DNA from: Anaeramoeba flamelloides
Lineage: Eukaryota; Metamonada; Anaeramoebidae
Direction: 5' to 3'
Assembly: GCA_027625915.1 (NCBI GenBank)
Contig: JANTQA010000029.1
Span: forward strand, 8,928,001-8,992,000
Length of the DNA: 64,000 nt
Shown here: positions 44,262 to 55,899 of the stretch, piece by piece
Layout: each line of letters begins with the position of its first letter
Position numbering within the stretch: the first letter of the stretch is position 1
Translations under genes and position numbers: made by a program
Notes under the pieces: model-generated
What the model was told of the DNA's origin: nothing
Databases searched by the model: none
Seen by the model: only the letters and a program-made list of their open reading frames with translations

Positions 44262-45657
44262 TAATTAAACTGAATTATTAGAAAATATTACAAATTATCA
44301 ATTTTTTCAGATCTTCAAGGGTTCAATAATTGATTAATTTTTTTATCAGCCATATTTCAAAATTAGTGGTAAACTTTATTATTATTATTATTATTATTTT
44401 TTCATTTATTTTTCAAAAAATAAAATGATTACACGATATTTTTATTTTTTGATCTCTATTGGTTATTATCTTTAAAAATCTAATAAAATACATTATTATT
44501 CAAAAAAAAAACATTTAAACAAATTTTTTGTATGCTGGAAAATCTGCCTCTATTTTTGAAAATTTACTTATTGTTTAAAAAAGATCAAATTTGAAAATTT
44601 ATTTTTTATGCAGAAAATCAGAAATTTATAAATGTAAGTTCTTTTTTTAAAAAAAAAAGTTTACAAATTTTTCTTTTTTTGTTTTCAAATAACCAAAAAA
44701 ATGAAGGTTTAGATCTAGTTTTTTTTTTTGAAGAAAATTCATTGGAAAAAATTATAGCTCATTTCTCGAAAGTTGATAAAGGGGTTTTTTGGTTCTGTTA
44801 AATTCGATCATTGTGTAAATAAGTGTAATATTTTCTTTTTTTCTTTTCTATTATCATTTTTTTTTCTTCATTTTTTTATCATTTTTTTATTTATAACTTG
44901 TTTGAAAATTTTAAATCAAGATTAAAGTTTTTCTGATAACTATATTTATTAACTTTTTTGAATTAGAACCAATAAATATTGGTACTTTGAAATTTCCTCT
45001 TTATGGTATTAAGGCTTTCTAACCCTAAATTATTAGCAAGTGCATGCATTATATATATACATTTAAAAACAAAAAATTTTCATTTTTTATTTTATTTTCA
45101 ATAATTTATTATTTTTTTGATTTTTAAATGATTAAGTAAAATTTTTATTATTTCTTCAGAAAATATAATTAATTTTTTTTTAAACCAAGTTGATTGAATA
45201 TATATTTTTTTTATTATTTTTCATTACCATTTGGGAAAAAAATGAATCAATAAAATAAGCTCCACATGGTTTTTGTTTAAAAACCTTACTAAAAACATAA
45301 GTTAAGATCAATTAATAAAAGGAAAAATACTTAATTAAATACAAAATGGAAGATTCTGCACAATAACAGTTTTTTATAATACTATCTTTTAGTATCAGGG
45401 TTTATTCTTTGGTTGATCAATTATTAAATAAATTATAGATCAAATTAACTATTTTTGAGATCTCCAAAACTTTTGTCATCATATATTGATGATCAAATAG
45501 ATTTTTTTTTTGTTGGTTTGACTGAAAATAATATAATGAATTATCTTTCGGATTAATGTATTTCTTCTTTTAATTGATTTTACTTGACTTTTTTTAGTAG
45601 AGGTTCACTATTATTAGCAATCTTTATCATTATCACCTATTTCTATATTTTTCAATA

Positions 45658-45853
45658 CAGTCAGTTTCACTTTTAAGACACAAACTTTCAACGAAATTTA
45701 AGGCACAAAAAAATCTCAAATTAAGGCACAAAATTTGGAATTTTTTTTTTGCAATTTATTTTACTAGAATACAAAATTTTGTGCCTTAATTTGAGATTTT
45801 TATTGTGCCTTAAATTTCGTTGAAAGTTTGTGCCTTAAAAGTGAAACTGACTG
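45658..45853. mobile_element. Palindromic MITE, family A, copy 4 (best preserved)
   Basis: 196 bp with TA on both sides. The left arm CAGTCAGTTTCACTTTTAAG..ACAAACTTTCAACGAAATTTAAG is mirrored almost without mismatch on the right, leaving a very short centre. The whole element could fold into one hairpin of about 90 bp. Good preservation suggests recent insertion. Confidence 0.92.
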
Positions 45854-46024
45854 TATCTCTTATTATTATTAATTGGAAATAATTTTTTGTATCAAAAATA
45901 CTTATAGAAAATTGAAGAAATATTGATAAAAACGTATTCATACATTTAGTCTTTGGGTTGCTAATAGTAAACTTAAATCATTAAGATTATGTTATTAATT
46001 ATATTTTCTAAATAATCAAATTAA

Positions 46025-46440
46025 AAGGTATTTCTTTACGCTTTAAGTTGAATTTCACAGTGGTTTTAAAAAAATATTATGGGGCTATTTTGTCTTTACT
46101 GGTTTTAGTTGAGCTATCTCGAATTGTATTCTGTCTCAAAATTTTAATTTATTTTTACATCAGTTTTTTTACTATAGAAACTAGATTTTTTTCATTATTA
46201 AAATACTTATTAATAATTTCTTTTTAGAATTAAGTCGTTCTTTTATACTGAGTTTATTCACAACTTGATATTTTTATATTTAAAGTATATTTTTAGACAT
46301 TTCCATCATCGATAATTAAATTTTCTTTTCTTCTTCAACAGATAAGAATTTTTTTTGTAAAAATTTCGAAATATTTTGAATTTTGAACTTTTAAAAAATG
46401 AGAAAAATGGATCCAACTTTCAAAAAGAATGATTCTTTTT
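46025..46440 (+). repeat. Dispersed repeat Q, copy 3
   Basis: Same orientation as copy 1: GGTATTTCTTTACGCTTTAA, GTTGAATTTCACAG, ACTGAGTTTATTCACAACTT and TTTCGAAATATTTTGAATTT follow the same order. More diverged than copies 1 and 2 are from each other. Confidence 0.5.
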
Positions 46441-46580
46441 TTGAAAAATTGCAGTTAAAGTAAGTAAGGTATATAATAGTGGTGCAACTAACCCATGTTT
46501 TTTAATTTGGCCCATTATGAAAATTTAATTCATTCAAAAAATCTTGACTGACCGTAGAAATTAAAGAAAAAACATCAGTA

Positions 46581-46829
46581 CTGTTAATTGTAAAATAAAA
46601 CTTTCAAAATTTTCATTCAGCTTTCCGAAATAAAAAAGCACACTTCAAGAAGTAAAACAAATTATCAAAAGTCCCAATTCCAAAAGGAAAAATTCATAAT
46701 TTAAGATAGTTGATTGAAATAACAATATGAGTCTTATATAGTTAATAAAATTTGGAGGTTGACTGATTTAGAAAATTTTTTTTAAAAAGCTGAAAGAAAA
46801 TTTTGTTTCATTTATTTTCCAACAAACAG
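46581..46829. mobile_element. TIR element, family K, copy 2
   Basis: 249 bp flanked by TA. Left CTGTTAATTGTAAAATAAAA...CATTCAGCTTTCC; right, read inwards, CTGTTTGTTGGAAAATAAAT...CTTTCAGCTTTTT. A further partial end lies at about 46920-46985. Confidence 0.65.
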
Positions 46830-47170
46830 TATTTTTCCTATGATAAATTAAGTTCTCAAAGATAAATTATATTTTATGCATCTTTTTAGAATAAAAAAAT
46901 TGAAGTGGTACTTGTGATTTATAAATTACAATTCTGGAAAGCTGGATGATATTTTGGTACCATTTATTTTGCAATAAATAGTATGATGAAAATAACCAAT
47001 AATTAAGAAATACAATTCTTTCATAATTTCTAAAAAAGAATTAAAACGATAAAGAAAGATTAAAGTAATTATTTTTTATCTAAAAAATCAGTTTTTCTCA
47101 TACCAAATTGTGTAAATTTTATTTAGCAAAATTTAGAATTATGAGGAAATTTTTCAAATAAAAGCATTTA

Positions 47171-47646
47171 CTGTAGTCAAAATAAAGTGTGCAAAAAAAT
47201 TTAATGCGTGTTTCAAAATAAAAAGCGTGTTTTTTTTTTTAGTTGACCAATACATTAACCTATCAAAGAAACCAATAATAAACCCTAAAAAATATGGTAT
47301 TGGTTTCTTAAAGTTCTATTATTTACAAAGAAATTCTAAAAATGAAGGATTAAATTGCAAAATTTATCTCAAAAAATAGAGTTAATTTTTAAGAAAATTT
47401 TAACAATCAAAACAACAAAAAATTTCAAAAAAATTGAGAATATTATGAAAAATTTTCAACTATTTGCATGAATAATTTCAATTTTACTGAAAATAACCAG
47501 GAGTTTACTTTCAAAATTGATTTGAACTTAGGTATACTATTTGTTAGTAGATTGGATGTTACCTTGGTACAAGAATAAAAAAAAAACACGGATAATATTT
47601 TGAAACACGGATTATAGTCGTTGTGCACGCTTTATTTTGATCACTG
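47171..47646. mobile_element. TIR element, family G, copy 2
   Basis: 476 bp flanked by TA. Left tip CTGTAGTCAAAATAAAGTGT; right tip, read inwards, CAGTGATCAAAATAAAGCGTGC. The interior keeps CAATACATTAACC and GGTATTGGTTTCTTAAAGTT, which match copy 1 inverted. Almost the same length as copy 1, so no large internal deletions. Confidence 0.8.
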
Positions 47647-47676
47647 TAATATTTTACATTTATCAAAAGATCTCAC

Positions 47677-47738
47677 CTCAAACTTCAATTTAAATTCTGA
47701 ACCAAGAACATCTAGATATGCTGTCATTTCGACCAAGC
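47677..47738 (-). other. Putative internal exon, unassigned
   Basis: Acceptor TTTTTTTTTCAG, donor GTGAGA. The frame reads LVEMTAYLDVLGSEFKLKFE with no stop. An upstream open segment ending at 47803 (GTAAAT donor; ISWNMKNDEQKDGVL) would join in phase across a 64-nt intron. An alternative partner ends at 48059 (FPTSRYLPNIK before GTAATA), also in phase. I could not decide between them or find downstream exons. The family G element inserts just after the donor. Family not recognised. Confidence 0.35.
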
Positions 47739-47802
47739 CTGAAAAAAAAAGCTAGAGTTATATTTTTTAATAGATTATTTCTTTTCAATATGGGTTATTT
47801 AC

Positions 47803-48172
47803 ACAAGACACCATCCTTTTGTTCATCATTTTTCATATTCCAAGAAATAATAGATTTTTTTTCGGGATTTCTTCAACTATTTACTCTAATGCTGTTAGTT
47901 CTTTGAGCCAATTTTATTTGGAAAAAAATAAGAATAATTATTTCAACTCCATTTTCTTTCTTTTTCTTTCCCAAAAAGAGCTATCCATAGGAATCAGATA
48001 TAATTTGTGATGTAAATTTGAAAAAGGAATCGTAACAAGAAGTGAAAATTATTACCTTTAATATTAGGCAAATATCTACTTGTTGGAAACAATAAATCCC
48101 AAGATAAGGTATTGGTATGTCACCAGAAAAGAGTTTGTAATCAATTTGTTTAATCATCAAAATATTTACCAT
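47803..48172 (-). other. Coding-like stretches upstream of the putative exon
   Basis: Includes the ATG frame at 48172 (MVNILMIKQIDYKLFSGDIP) and the overlapping frame ending FPTSRYLPNIK at GTAATA (48059). The two frames overlap, so at most one is real. No family recognised. Confidence 0.25.
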
Positions 48173-48900
48173 TTTATGAAATCAATAAATAATTCGTATT
48201 GGGAATACCCAAGGACATAAGTTGATTCTTTGTTCATATTCTGAATTTCCAATTAACTCTACTAATTGAATTAAGTTTTTTCATTTATTTTCAGATCCAA
48301 AAAAATTTTGGAAATATCGTTTGATCAAAATAACACAAAAAGTGCTTAGGAAGAGGAATACAAACCAAATTATTCCCAGTAAATTGTAATTTCGAAAACT
48401 AATCTTGTAACTTTTTTTTAGAAAAAGAATTACTTCTTTTTTGTCCAGAACAATGAAAAGTTGAGAAACCACTAATAGTATTTTTGAAAATAACCTTTGT
48501 TTCATAAAATAGAAAGAATTTTTAATATTAAACCGAATTTCCAAGTAAAATATTTTTTATGAAAAAAATAATACATCTACCAATTTGTTTCAAAAAGTGA
48601 GACTGTTCAAATCTCAAAACGAAAAACGTTTGTTCCAAATAAAAAAAGTTGATGATTTTTTCTTGAGGTAATAATTTTTTCTTATTTGAGAAAATACTTT
48701 AGTGAAATAGAAAGACATTACCCTAAAAACAAAAAAAATAAAATACAGTTCAACCTTTACAATTAAAATTAGGGACTAGGAATTCAACAGAAAAAGATCT
48801 AAACAATTTTTCAACAAAAGGAGAAATTTAAAAAAAAAAAACATTTTTTTTTAAAAGGAAACAAACAAAACTTTTTTTCTTTGCTAGTCTCAGGAATTGA
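48173..48900. other. 5' flank of the 48901 gene
   Basis: AT-rich. A hydrophobic minus-strand frame (48281-48544) is F/L/I-rich, as expected from T-rich DNA read by chance. No promoter motif can be named with confidence. Confidence 0.4.
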
Positions 48901-51180
48901 ATGGTACAGCCGTCATTTTTCCAATGTGAATTACCACAAACAATTCTAAAAAATGAAATACCAATTAGACAACAAGTCACATTCGAGGGATATAAATTTA
49001 AGATGAATGAACATTGTTCCGAAAATGAATTTTTTATGTCAGAGCATCCCCCAATAAAGAAGACAAAAAACCCCATCAACATTCCCTGTCATAATTTGAG
49101 AAACCAGAGTCCTTATAAGCCAAAGGAAAGAAAATTAATTGTCAAGCCTAGATCAGATAGATATGATTTTGGTTTTTTTCGGAAGGAAAAAAATATTTCA
49201 CAAGGTCTTGGCAATCAAAGTGAAAGTACCAAGTCTTCAAAGAACAACAACAATAACAACAACAACAAGAACTATCAAAAATTACAAAACTACGAACTGA
49301 AATACAGCAAAAACTCTTTCCAGGAGAAGAATAATGAAAGGACTGAAAACAAGTATCTTGAAGAAAATATTGAATTCACGAAGGAAATCAGTACATTTTT
49401 TGAAAGGGGCTCATGGAATAATCTCGAAGAAAACCTAATTCGAAAGAGTGAGACGAAAAACACCCAGAACAGGGAAAAGTACACAGAGGAAGTTCTGTGC
49501 TTTGATGATAACAATGAAAATTTACCTTTTTTCTCAGATAAAAACTCGTTAGTTTTTCAAGATGCAAATTCTGCAATACCAAACCTTAAAACAATGAGAA
49601 ATGAACAAAGTGAGAATAAACTGGATTCTTGTTTACACTTTGACTCAAGTTTTGGATCTGGCTTTGGATCTGGATTTTATTTTGATTCAAGAAGTACATT
49701 AGTCGGATCGCTTGACTCATGCCTCCTTGATGATTTGGCTGATTTTACTTCAAATTCTGGTAATGATCAACCCAATGACAAAGTAATTGAATTACCAATT
49801 GGTTTAACAAAATCAGAAGATTTTGATGTTCTATTTGGATTGCATAATGACAGGGACATGGCTTACAATCAAATAATTTCAAAAGAGAAAAAACAAAAAA
49901 AGATCAATTTACAAAAAGAAAAGGAAATAGGGTTTGGCTGCAACAGTAATTATTTGAATTTCTTAGGCAAAACTCCTAAACAAACCCAAACCCAAACTAA
50001 GGAAAATACACATCCCCACCAAAATAAAACCACAATCATGACAAATAGTGAAAAATTCAAATCCTACCGAAAATTTCCAAACAGCAAACCCTTCAATCTC
50101 AAAAAAATTTTTACTATTAAAGCAAAAACAGGAAATAATAGGAAAAGGGTATTCCCCAAAACAAATACTGGTGCTACTCCAAACCCACCCAATACTAATT
50201 CCAATCTCATTGAATCTGGGAGACTAGTATTTAAATTAATAGCTGGTCAACTCTGGGTAATAACTGGGGGTAGCCCGGAAAAATATTTAAAGCCATTCCT
50301 CAACAAAGTATCCCAGATGTTAGGAGAAAATTATCAAGGAAAAAGTCTCGAAAATTTGACTTTTAACAAACAAATCAAGTATTTGTTATCAAATTCAAGA
50401 AGAGCATTAACAGAATTTGTTTTAGAAATCTTTCTGGGTATCTTATCTTTAATATTTAGTGACTCGATCCCAGATCTGACAATTGAATTTTGGAGTATAC
50501 TTGAAGAACTATGTGTCGCCAATATTAAAAATATAAATAAAAATAAAAATTCAAAGAAAAAGAAAAATACCCAAAACAAAAATAATCTGAAAGAAAATAC
50601 CAAAATTCTCATCAAACTTGAACAAATTTATCAAAAGATATTTAAAGAGCATATTCTAATGTATTGGTTTAATAAAAAATTTTCAGAAAATCTTAGCTGT
50701 GTTTTCCCAATAAATGATCAACATGAATTTTTTACAGAACATTTATTTTATTTGGGTAAATCCAAATTCTTGATATGTTGCATGCTTTTAGCTAAAGATA
50801 TGATCAAGAGAAGAAATGAACTTGAAGGATATTTTCGCTTGATCACTGAAGATTATGATAATGACCCTTTAAATCTTTATTTTCATAATAGAGGATCGAA
50901 ATTGAAATTTATTAAAAAATATATTAACGAATTTGGCTTGAACAATGGAGAATATTGGACAATTATTTCGGACGACTATATTTCTAGATTAGATTTCACA
51001 CTGGGCAACGTTCTTGAATACCCACTTTTTCAAAAAATTACTTCAAATATGCAATTGTTAAAAATTTCAAATGTATCAAATAGATCGATTAATTGTGAGC
51101 CTAGATTTACAAAGAAAAAGTGTAAAGTTCCCAGAGTCCAAATCAAAAAGAATTGGCTTTTTAAAAAAAAAATCAATTAG
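48901..51180 (+). CDS. Uncharacterised 759-aa protein with low-complexity linkers
   Basis: Single exon from ATG at 48901 to TAG. Family not recognised. Visible layout: N-terminal segment with QQVTFEGYKFKMNEH and EHPPIKKTKNP; an Asn run (about 115-122); a Ser/Phe/Gly patch around residue 250 (FDSSFGSGFGSGFYFDSRS); and a basic, Gln/Thr-rich linker. The best candidate for a folded domain spans about 435-545 and 575-735: SGRLVFKLIAGQLWVITGGS, LTEFVLEIFLGILSLIF, HLFYLGKSKFLICCMLLAKD and GYFRLITEDYDNDPLNLYF. A Lys/Asn-rich insert at about 546-565 splits it. The C-terminus is basic. No signal peptide or membrane span. Length without a stop in 80% A+T DNA makes it a real gene. Confidence 0.85.
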   Translation: MVQPSFFQCELPQTILKNEIPIRQQVTFEGYKFKMNEHCSENEFFMSEHPPIKKTKNPINIPCHNLRNQSPYKPKERKLIVKPRSDRYDFGFFRKEKNISQGLGNQSESTKSSKNNNNNNNNKNYQKLQNYELKYSKNSFQEKNNERTENKYLEENIEFTKEISTFFERGSWNNLEENLIRKSETKNTQNREKYTEEVLCFDDNNENLPFFSDKNSLVFQDANSAIPNLKTMRNEQSENKLDSCLHFDSSFGSGFGSGFYFDSRSTLVGSLDSCLLDDLADFTSNSGNDQPNDKVIELPIGLTKSEDFDVLFGLHNDRDMAYNQIISKEKKQKKINLQKEKEIGFGCNSNYLNFLGKTPKQTQTQTKENTHPHQNKTTIMTNSEKFKSYRKFPNSKPFNLKKIFTIKAKTGNNRKRVFPKTNTGATPNPPNTNSNLIESGRLVFKLIAGQLWVITGGSPEKYLKPFLNKVSQMLGENYQGKSLENLTFNKQIKYLLSNSRRALTEFVLEIFLGILSLIFSDSIPDLTIEFWSILEELCVANIKNINKNKNSKKKKNTQNKNNLKENTKILIKLEQIYQKIFKEHILMYWFNKKFSENLSCVFPINDQHEFFTEHLFYLGKSKFLICCMLLAKDMIKRRNELEGYFRLITEDYDNDPLNLYFHNRGSKLKFIKKYINEFGLNNGEYWTIISDDYISRLDFTLGNVLEYPLFQKITSNMQLLKISNVSNRSINCEPRFTKKKCKVPRVQIKKNWLFKKKIN

Positions 51181-53114
51181 TTCCTATTTAGTTTGACAAA
51201 TCTTTTTTTTTTTTTATTTGTTCAAAAAAAAAAAAATTCTTTGTAAAAAGGAAAACAAAAGTTATCAACAGCATTTGTAGATGATGTTTTTGATTTGAAT
51301 TGGTCTAACAATATTTGTTAATTCATCTAAACTTTAAAACATATTAATATATTCTATTTGGACACATCATTTGATAGATATATGCACACTTGCGTGTGTT
51401 TTAAATAAAATATCTTGAAAAATAATACTTGAAAAATTGATTATTTATGAATAAATTATAAAAATAAAATTAAAAATAAATATATATATATATATATAAT
51501 CTGAACAAATAAATGAATGTTTTTGAAAATTTTTTTTAAAATATATTTCTAAACATGTTTTTTTTTTGATATATTACATGGCATTTATTTCTTCATATTA
51601 ATAGATACAATAAAAAAATGTATATATTTTATTAAATTTTTTATGTAGATCAAGAATCAATAAAAAATAAAATTTGTTTATTATTTTTTTTTCTTTTTGG
51701 TTTTTAAAAATCAAAATATTTTGTTAATTGTTGAATTTGTTATGTAGCAGTAATTTTTCAAAAAATAGAAAAATTAATTATTTTAAAATTGTAATGAAGT
51801 GGATAGTTTTTAATTTAGTAATGTAAATGATATTATTATTATCGAGAACAATATTTTAATTAGTTTTCTTCTCTTTTTTAATTTGAGAAAATTTTCTTTA
51901 TTTACTTATATCTCTCATTAACTAAATATATAAATATTTTAAATTTCAAATTCGTTTTATAATAAATTTGTTGTGATTTGTATAGTATCTAATTACAATA
52001 AATATTTATCTAAAAGATTATTTTAAATTACAACTTTTTAATTTTAATTTTTTCAATATATATATATATGTCCTTAATAAAATTAAGCACTATTTTTTTC
52101 TGATTAAAATTTTTTGAATCTAAGTTTCATACTTAATTCAATTAACCACTGGGATAAATTTTTTTAGAATAAAAACACTCTCAACTTTTGAATATCAAAA
52201 TTTTTTTTTGAAATTACTGTAAACTTTTTGATTTTTTTTTTTTGAAAAATTGGAGTTGAGAAAAGTTTGAAATCAAAGAATAAGTTAATATATTAAATTA
52301 GAATGCTTTTCCAGAGAGTTTATCCTTTTAGTTTAATTTTTTTTTAATTTTACCATTTAAAACTAAAAAAAACATTTGAGGACCAAATTAGTCCCTTTTG
52401 TGAAAAGAAATTCCCCCATAATTTAGAATTTATTTTAGTAAATGAGTTAAAACAAGATACTGAATCTAAAAATATACATAATTTCAAGTGTGAATTCAAT
52501 GATTTTGGCAAAAAATGTTTTCAAGAAAAAGTTGAATTGAAACTTTATTTATTTTTATTTTTTCATTTAGTTTTTTTAATTGTATTAATGGAAAGTATTT
52601 GATCAGTTTTCCATTTTTCGTGTTTTTTGGTTATAGGGACATATATATATATATATATAAACTTTTTTTCAGTCAAAGGGTTCCAGTTATAATGGGTAAA
52701 ATACATGTGTTTAAAGGGTTTGCATAGATATTAGAAGAAAAATTTTATTTTTGAAATTTTCAAAATTGAAAACATTTTTTCACATTTTTGTTTTTTTTTT
52801 TCAATTTTTTTTTAAAACATCATTCATTTGCAAAAAATTTTTTTATTGCAAGATCAATAGTCACTTGGTAAAAATGTGTTATTCTAATGTCATTGAAACC
52901 AGGTAAAGATTGTTGAGAAATCATATTGCTATCTATTGCAATTCTATTCGATCTTTGATATTGATATTTATATAATAAATGTGAAAAATTTCCACTGAAT
53001 TTTCTTTACCCTTTTCAAATAGAGACCACAAATACCAACACACTTCGTTTGGGGACTTGATTTCAAAAAGAAAAGTATGGAAAATGAAGTGAAAAATGTT
53101 TCCTATTTATTATT
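51181..53114. other. Intergenic, no gene seen
   Basis: TA microsatellites at about 51483-51500, 52057-52071 and 52640-52660, T-runs, and no convincing frame on either strand. Confidence 0.5.
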
Positions 53115-53795
53115 CAAATACAACACTTCAAGGAAAAAATAAACACCGAAAATGAAAGTTAACCAAAATTAGCCATTGGATTTCAGTTATACGTCTTGTA
53201 TAAATTATTTTTTCAAAGTTATCATAATTTTATGTAATAAAAAAAGGATAGCTATTAAACTCATGAAAATTCGAAAAACCCTTTTCAAAAATACACGAGT
53301 TTTGAAAAAAACACCTATTTTTGGGGTATTTTTTTATTGGAAAAAGTTGAAATGAATTAATTTTTGATTGAACATTAAGATTGAAAAAAGAATAAATTTT
53401 AAAGTAATTTGCAGAAAAAAATCAGGAATGTATATAAAAACTCAAACATGGAAAAAAATAAAATGATAAAAAATATTCCAAAAACAGATAAAAAATCAGA
53501 TTTTCAATTTAATTTAATGAAATCTTTTGATTGAAATATTTTGTGCTATTTTAAAATTGGAAAATATGTTTCTTTTTAGACTATTAAAAAAATACATGAA
53601 AATTATCTCTCTACTAAGTCAATTAAAAAATTCAAAAATTTTACAATAAAAAATAAAAAAAATATTATTGAAAAATTAAATTTTTTTTCCAATTCCTATT
53701 AATATCTATTAAAGTTGTAAACCTTTTTAAAAATTTTTATGTATTATAATGTTTATTATATGAGTGCATTTCAAAAATACAAAATTTAGAGATTT
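53115..53795. repeat. Dispersed repeat P, copy 2
   Basis: Reverse complement of 5885-6560 over about 680 bp, with matching order of landmarks (TGGATTTCAGTTATACGTCT, AAACTCATGAAAATTCGAAA, ATTCCAAAAACAG, AAAGTTGTAAACCTTTT). Confidence 0.6.
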
Positions 53796-54249
53796 TTTTT
53801 TGAAAATAATTTTCCTTGTCTTGCAGTAGAAGTTTAAGTACGAACATTGTTGATTTTCCCAATAGGGCATTAAGAATTTGAGTTTTGAATTTTTTAAGAA
53901 AATTTATTGATTATTTAGTTTTCTTTCAGACATATACCAACAATTCTTTGATGTGTATTATTCTTTTTATTTCTTATTTGTTCTTCAAAGATAAATTATA
54001 AAAAATAATTGATATTTGAAAAAAATGTTGGGAACTTTGACTGAAACATAGTTTATTAATGAATATATATATATTCAATAATTAAAACGGTGTTATTTTC
54101 AAAAAAGTTGGCCATTCTTCCAATAATTGAAATACACTGAAAATTCTCAAAAGAATAAAATTTTCATTTTTTAACTTTTAATCGAAACGAATAAGATTAT
54201 TTATTTATTGATATACATATATAAAAATAAAATAAAATTCAAAAATTTA
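53796..54249. other. Intergenic, weak coding-like patch
   Basis: Minus strand around 53830-53880 reads ILNALLGKSTMFVLKLLLQD across frames, which recalls GTPase-like relics, but it is too short to assign. Otherwise AT-rich. Confidence 0.3.
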
Positions 54250-54780
54250 TACACAGTTAAAAGAGTTCAATGAATAACGAGAATACAATTTCATTCAATT
54301 TGAAATAATTTGGATTTTGGAAAATATGAAAATTATTTTTTTTACTTTTTTATTTTTTATTTCATTTTTTTAATTATGTAACTTCTGTGGTTCGATCAAA
54401 TTTTTTTTCAAAAAGTTAATATTTGGAGAAATTTGAGATCTTCTAAAGAGAAAAAACCAAATAAAATCAGTTGGTAATATCTAATTATTTGATTGATCAA
54501 TATTCCGAATATAATTTAAACAAATTGTATCAATTAGTTTTTTATAATGTTCTCTCCAAAAATTTTAACATCCCCTTGATTTATTAGAATTGATCCATTA
54601 TTATTTTTTTTTTATTCTTGTGTGTATTGTAATTTATAAATAAATGTTAAAATTTCTATTGGCGAGTGTTTCTTATTTGATATTTGTTCTAGAATCTATT
54701 AAATAATTGTTTTTTTCAAGATTGTATTATATTGTGATAAAAATTTGGAATAAGGGTTTATATTGAAAAAGGTTTATCAT
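54250..54780. repeat. Dispersed repeat E, copy 2
   Basis: Same orientation as 63300-63840 and inverse to 38300-38830: TTTGATTGATCAATATTCCGAAT, GTAATTTATAAATAAATGTT and ATTGGCGAGTGTTTC (cf. ATTAGCGAATGGTTC near 63719). Confidence 0.55.
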
Positions 54781-54887
54781 GTTTAATAACTCGATACAAC
54801 AACGATATGGTATAACTCTAATAGTACATACATAAATTGCAAACTATTTTCAAGGTAAAAAATAATCAGATTAGTTTAAGAAATAAA

Positions 54888-55118
54888 ATGAGAGTTGTTC
54901 ATAAAAGAAGTATAAAAATTAGATTGTTTGGCAATAAAAATGATTATCACAATATTATAAATAAATTTTCAATGATATTTGAAAAAATAACAATTAATTC
55001 TAATCTTGAAAAGGAAAAAAATAAAATTGAAACAATTTCTGTGAAAAAAACAAGACTTTCCAATAAAGTAGTTAATCTTATTTTGTTAAAATATACAAAA
55101 TTGAGCCGAGAAAATTAG
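54888..55118 (+). CDS. Small unassigned reading frame (76 aa)
   Basis: ATG at 54888 to TAG: MRVVHKRSIKIRLFGNKNDY, HNIINKFSMIFEKITINSNL and so on, Lys- and Asn-rich and hydrophilic. The frame stays open upstream to about 54837 and follows AG-type sites, so it may be the last exon of a longer gene. No family recognised. It could be chance. Confidence 0.3.
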   Translation: MRVVHKRSIKIRLFGNKNDYHNIINKFSMIFEKITINSNLEKEKNKIETISVKKTRLSNKVVNLILLKYTKLSREN

Positions 55119-55637
55119 TAAAACTGATCAAAATTATACATTTTTTTTTGAAGATAAGAATATACAAAATGGGTGTTTAAATCTTTATGTAGTATATATA
55201 AAGAACTTAGATTGTTCTAATTTCAATTTCATCAAGATGTTTCAAATCGATCATTATATTACCCCCAATATTTTATTTCTAAAACGAAATATTTATAGAA
55301 AAGGAATAATATTCACTATTTTTGATTTTTACTATTTGAAATTGTTATGAATAACAATCATTTATATTATAAGTAATTTGAATTTATATTAATACATTTA
55401 TACAATATTTTTTTTGTTGATCTTAAATAATATTTTTTTAAAAAATATGTGTGTTAAGTAATAAGTGTATTTATTTTTTTATGATATTGAGCGAAATTTT
55501 GAAAAAATTTATAAAATATATAAAAATTAAATATCATAATTTTTTACAATTTATGTATTTAAAAAAAATCAGATCTTTAAACTTAGTAAAAATAAAAATA
55601 AATTAAAATTTCAAAAACAAAATTTTAAAAACAGTTA

Positions 55638-55835
55638 CAGTCAGTTTCACTATTAAGACACAAACTTTCTACGAAATTTAAGGCACAATAAAAAATCTCA
55701 AATTAAGGCACAAAATTCAAATTCTAGTAAAATAATTTGTGAAAATTAAAATTCCAAAAAATTGTGCTTTAATTTGAGATTTTTTTGTGCCTTAAATTTC
55801 TTTGAAAGTTTGTGCCTTAAAAGTGAAACTGACTG
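55638..55835. mobile_element. Palindromic MITE, family A, copy 5
   Basis: 198 bp with TA on both sides. Tips CAGTCAGTTTCACTATTAAG and ...CTTAAAAGTGAAACTGACTG; arms match copy 4 closely. It sits about 65 bp upstream of the L repeat copy. Confidence 0.9.
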
Positions 55836-55899
55836 TATTATATTATTTTTTTTATTATTTTTTCCGACTTTTAGGTATTTTAGAAAGTCAGGTTAAAAT

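Larger units (their letters stand above)
43421..47676. other. Intergenic, repeat-rich
   Basis: Contains two family A MITEs (44069-44261, 45658-45853), repeat Q copy 3 (46025-46440), family K (46581-46829), family G (47171-47646) and an ATT microsatellite at about 44370-44398. A protein-like word on the minus strand near 46470-46525 (GQIKKHGLVAPLLYLTYF) is unassigned. Confidence 0.5.

Noticed and set aside
48281-48544. Hydrophobic 87-codon minus-strand frame resembling a membrane protein
   Set aside because: F, L and I richness is what T-rich random DNA gives; no start codon or homology support.
53830-53890. GTPase-like word (ILNALLGKST) on the minus strand
   Set aside because: Only about 20 residues, needs frame changes, no flanking support.
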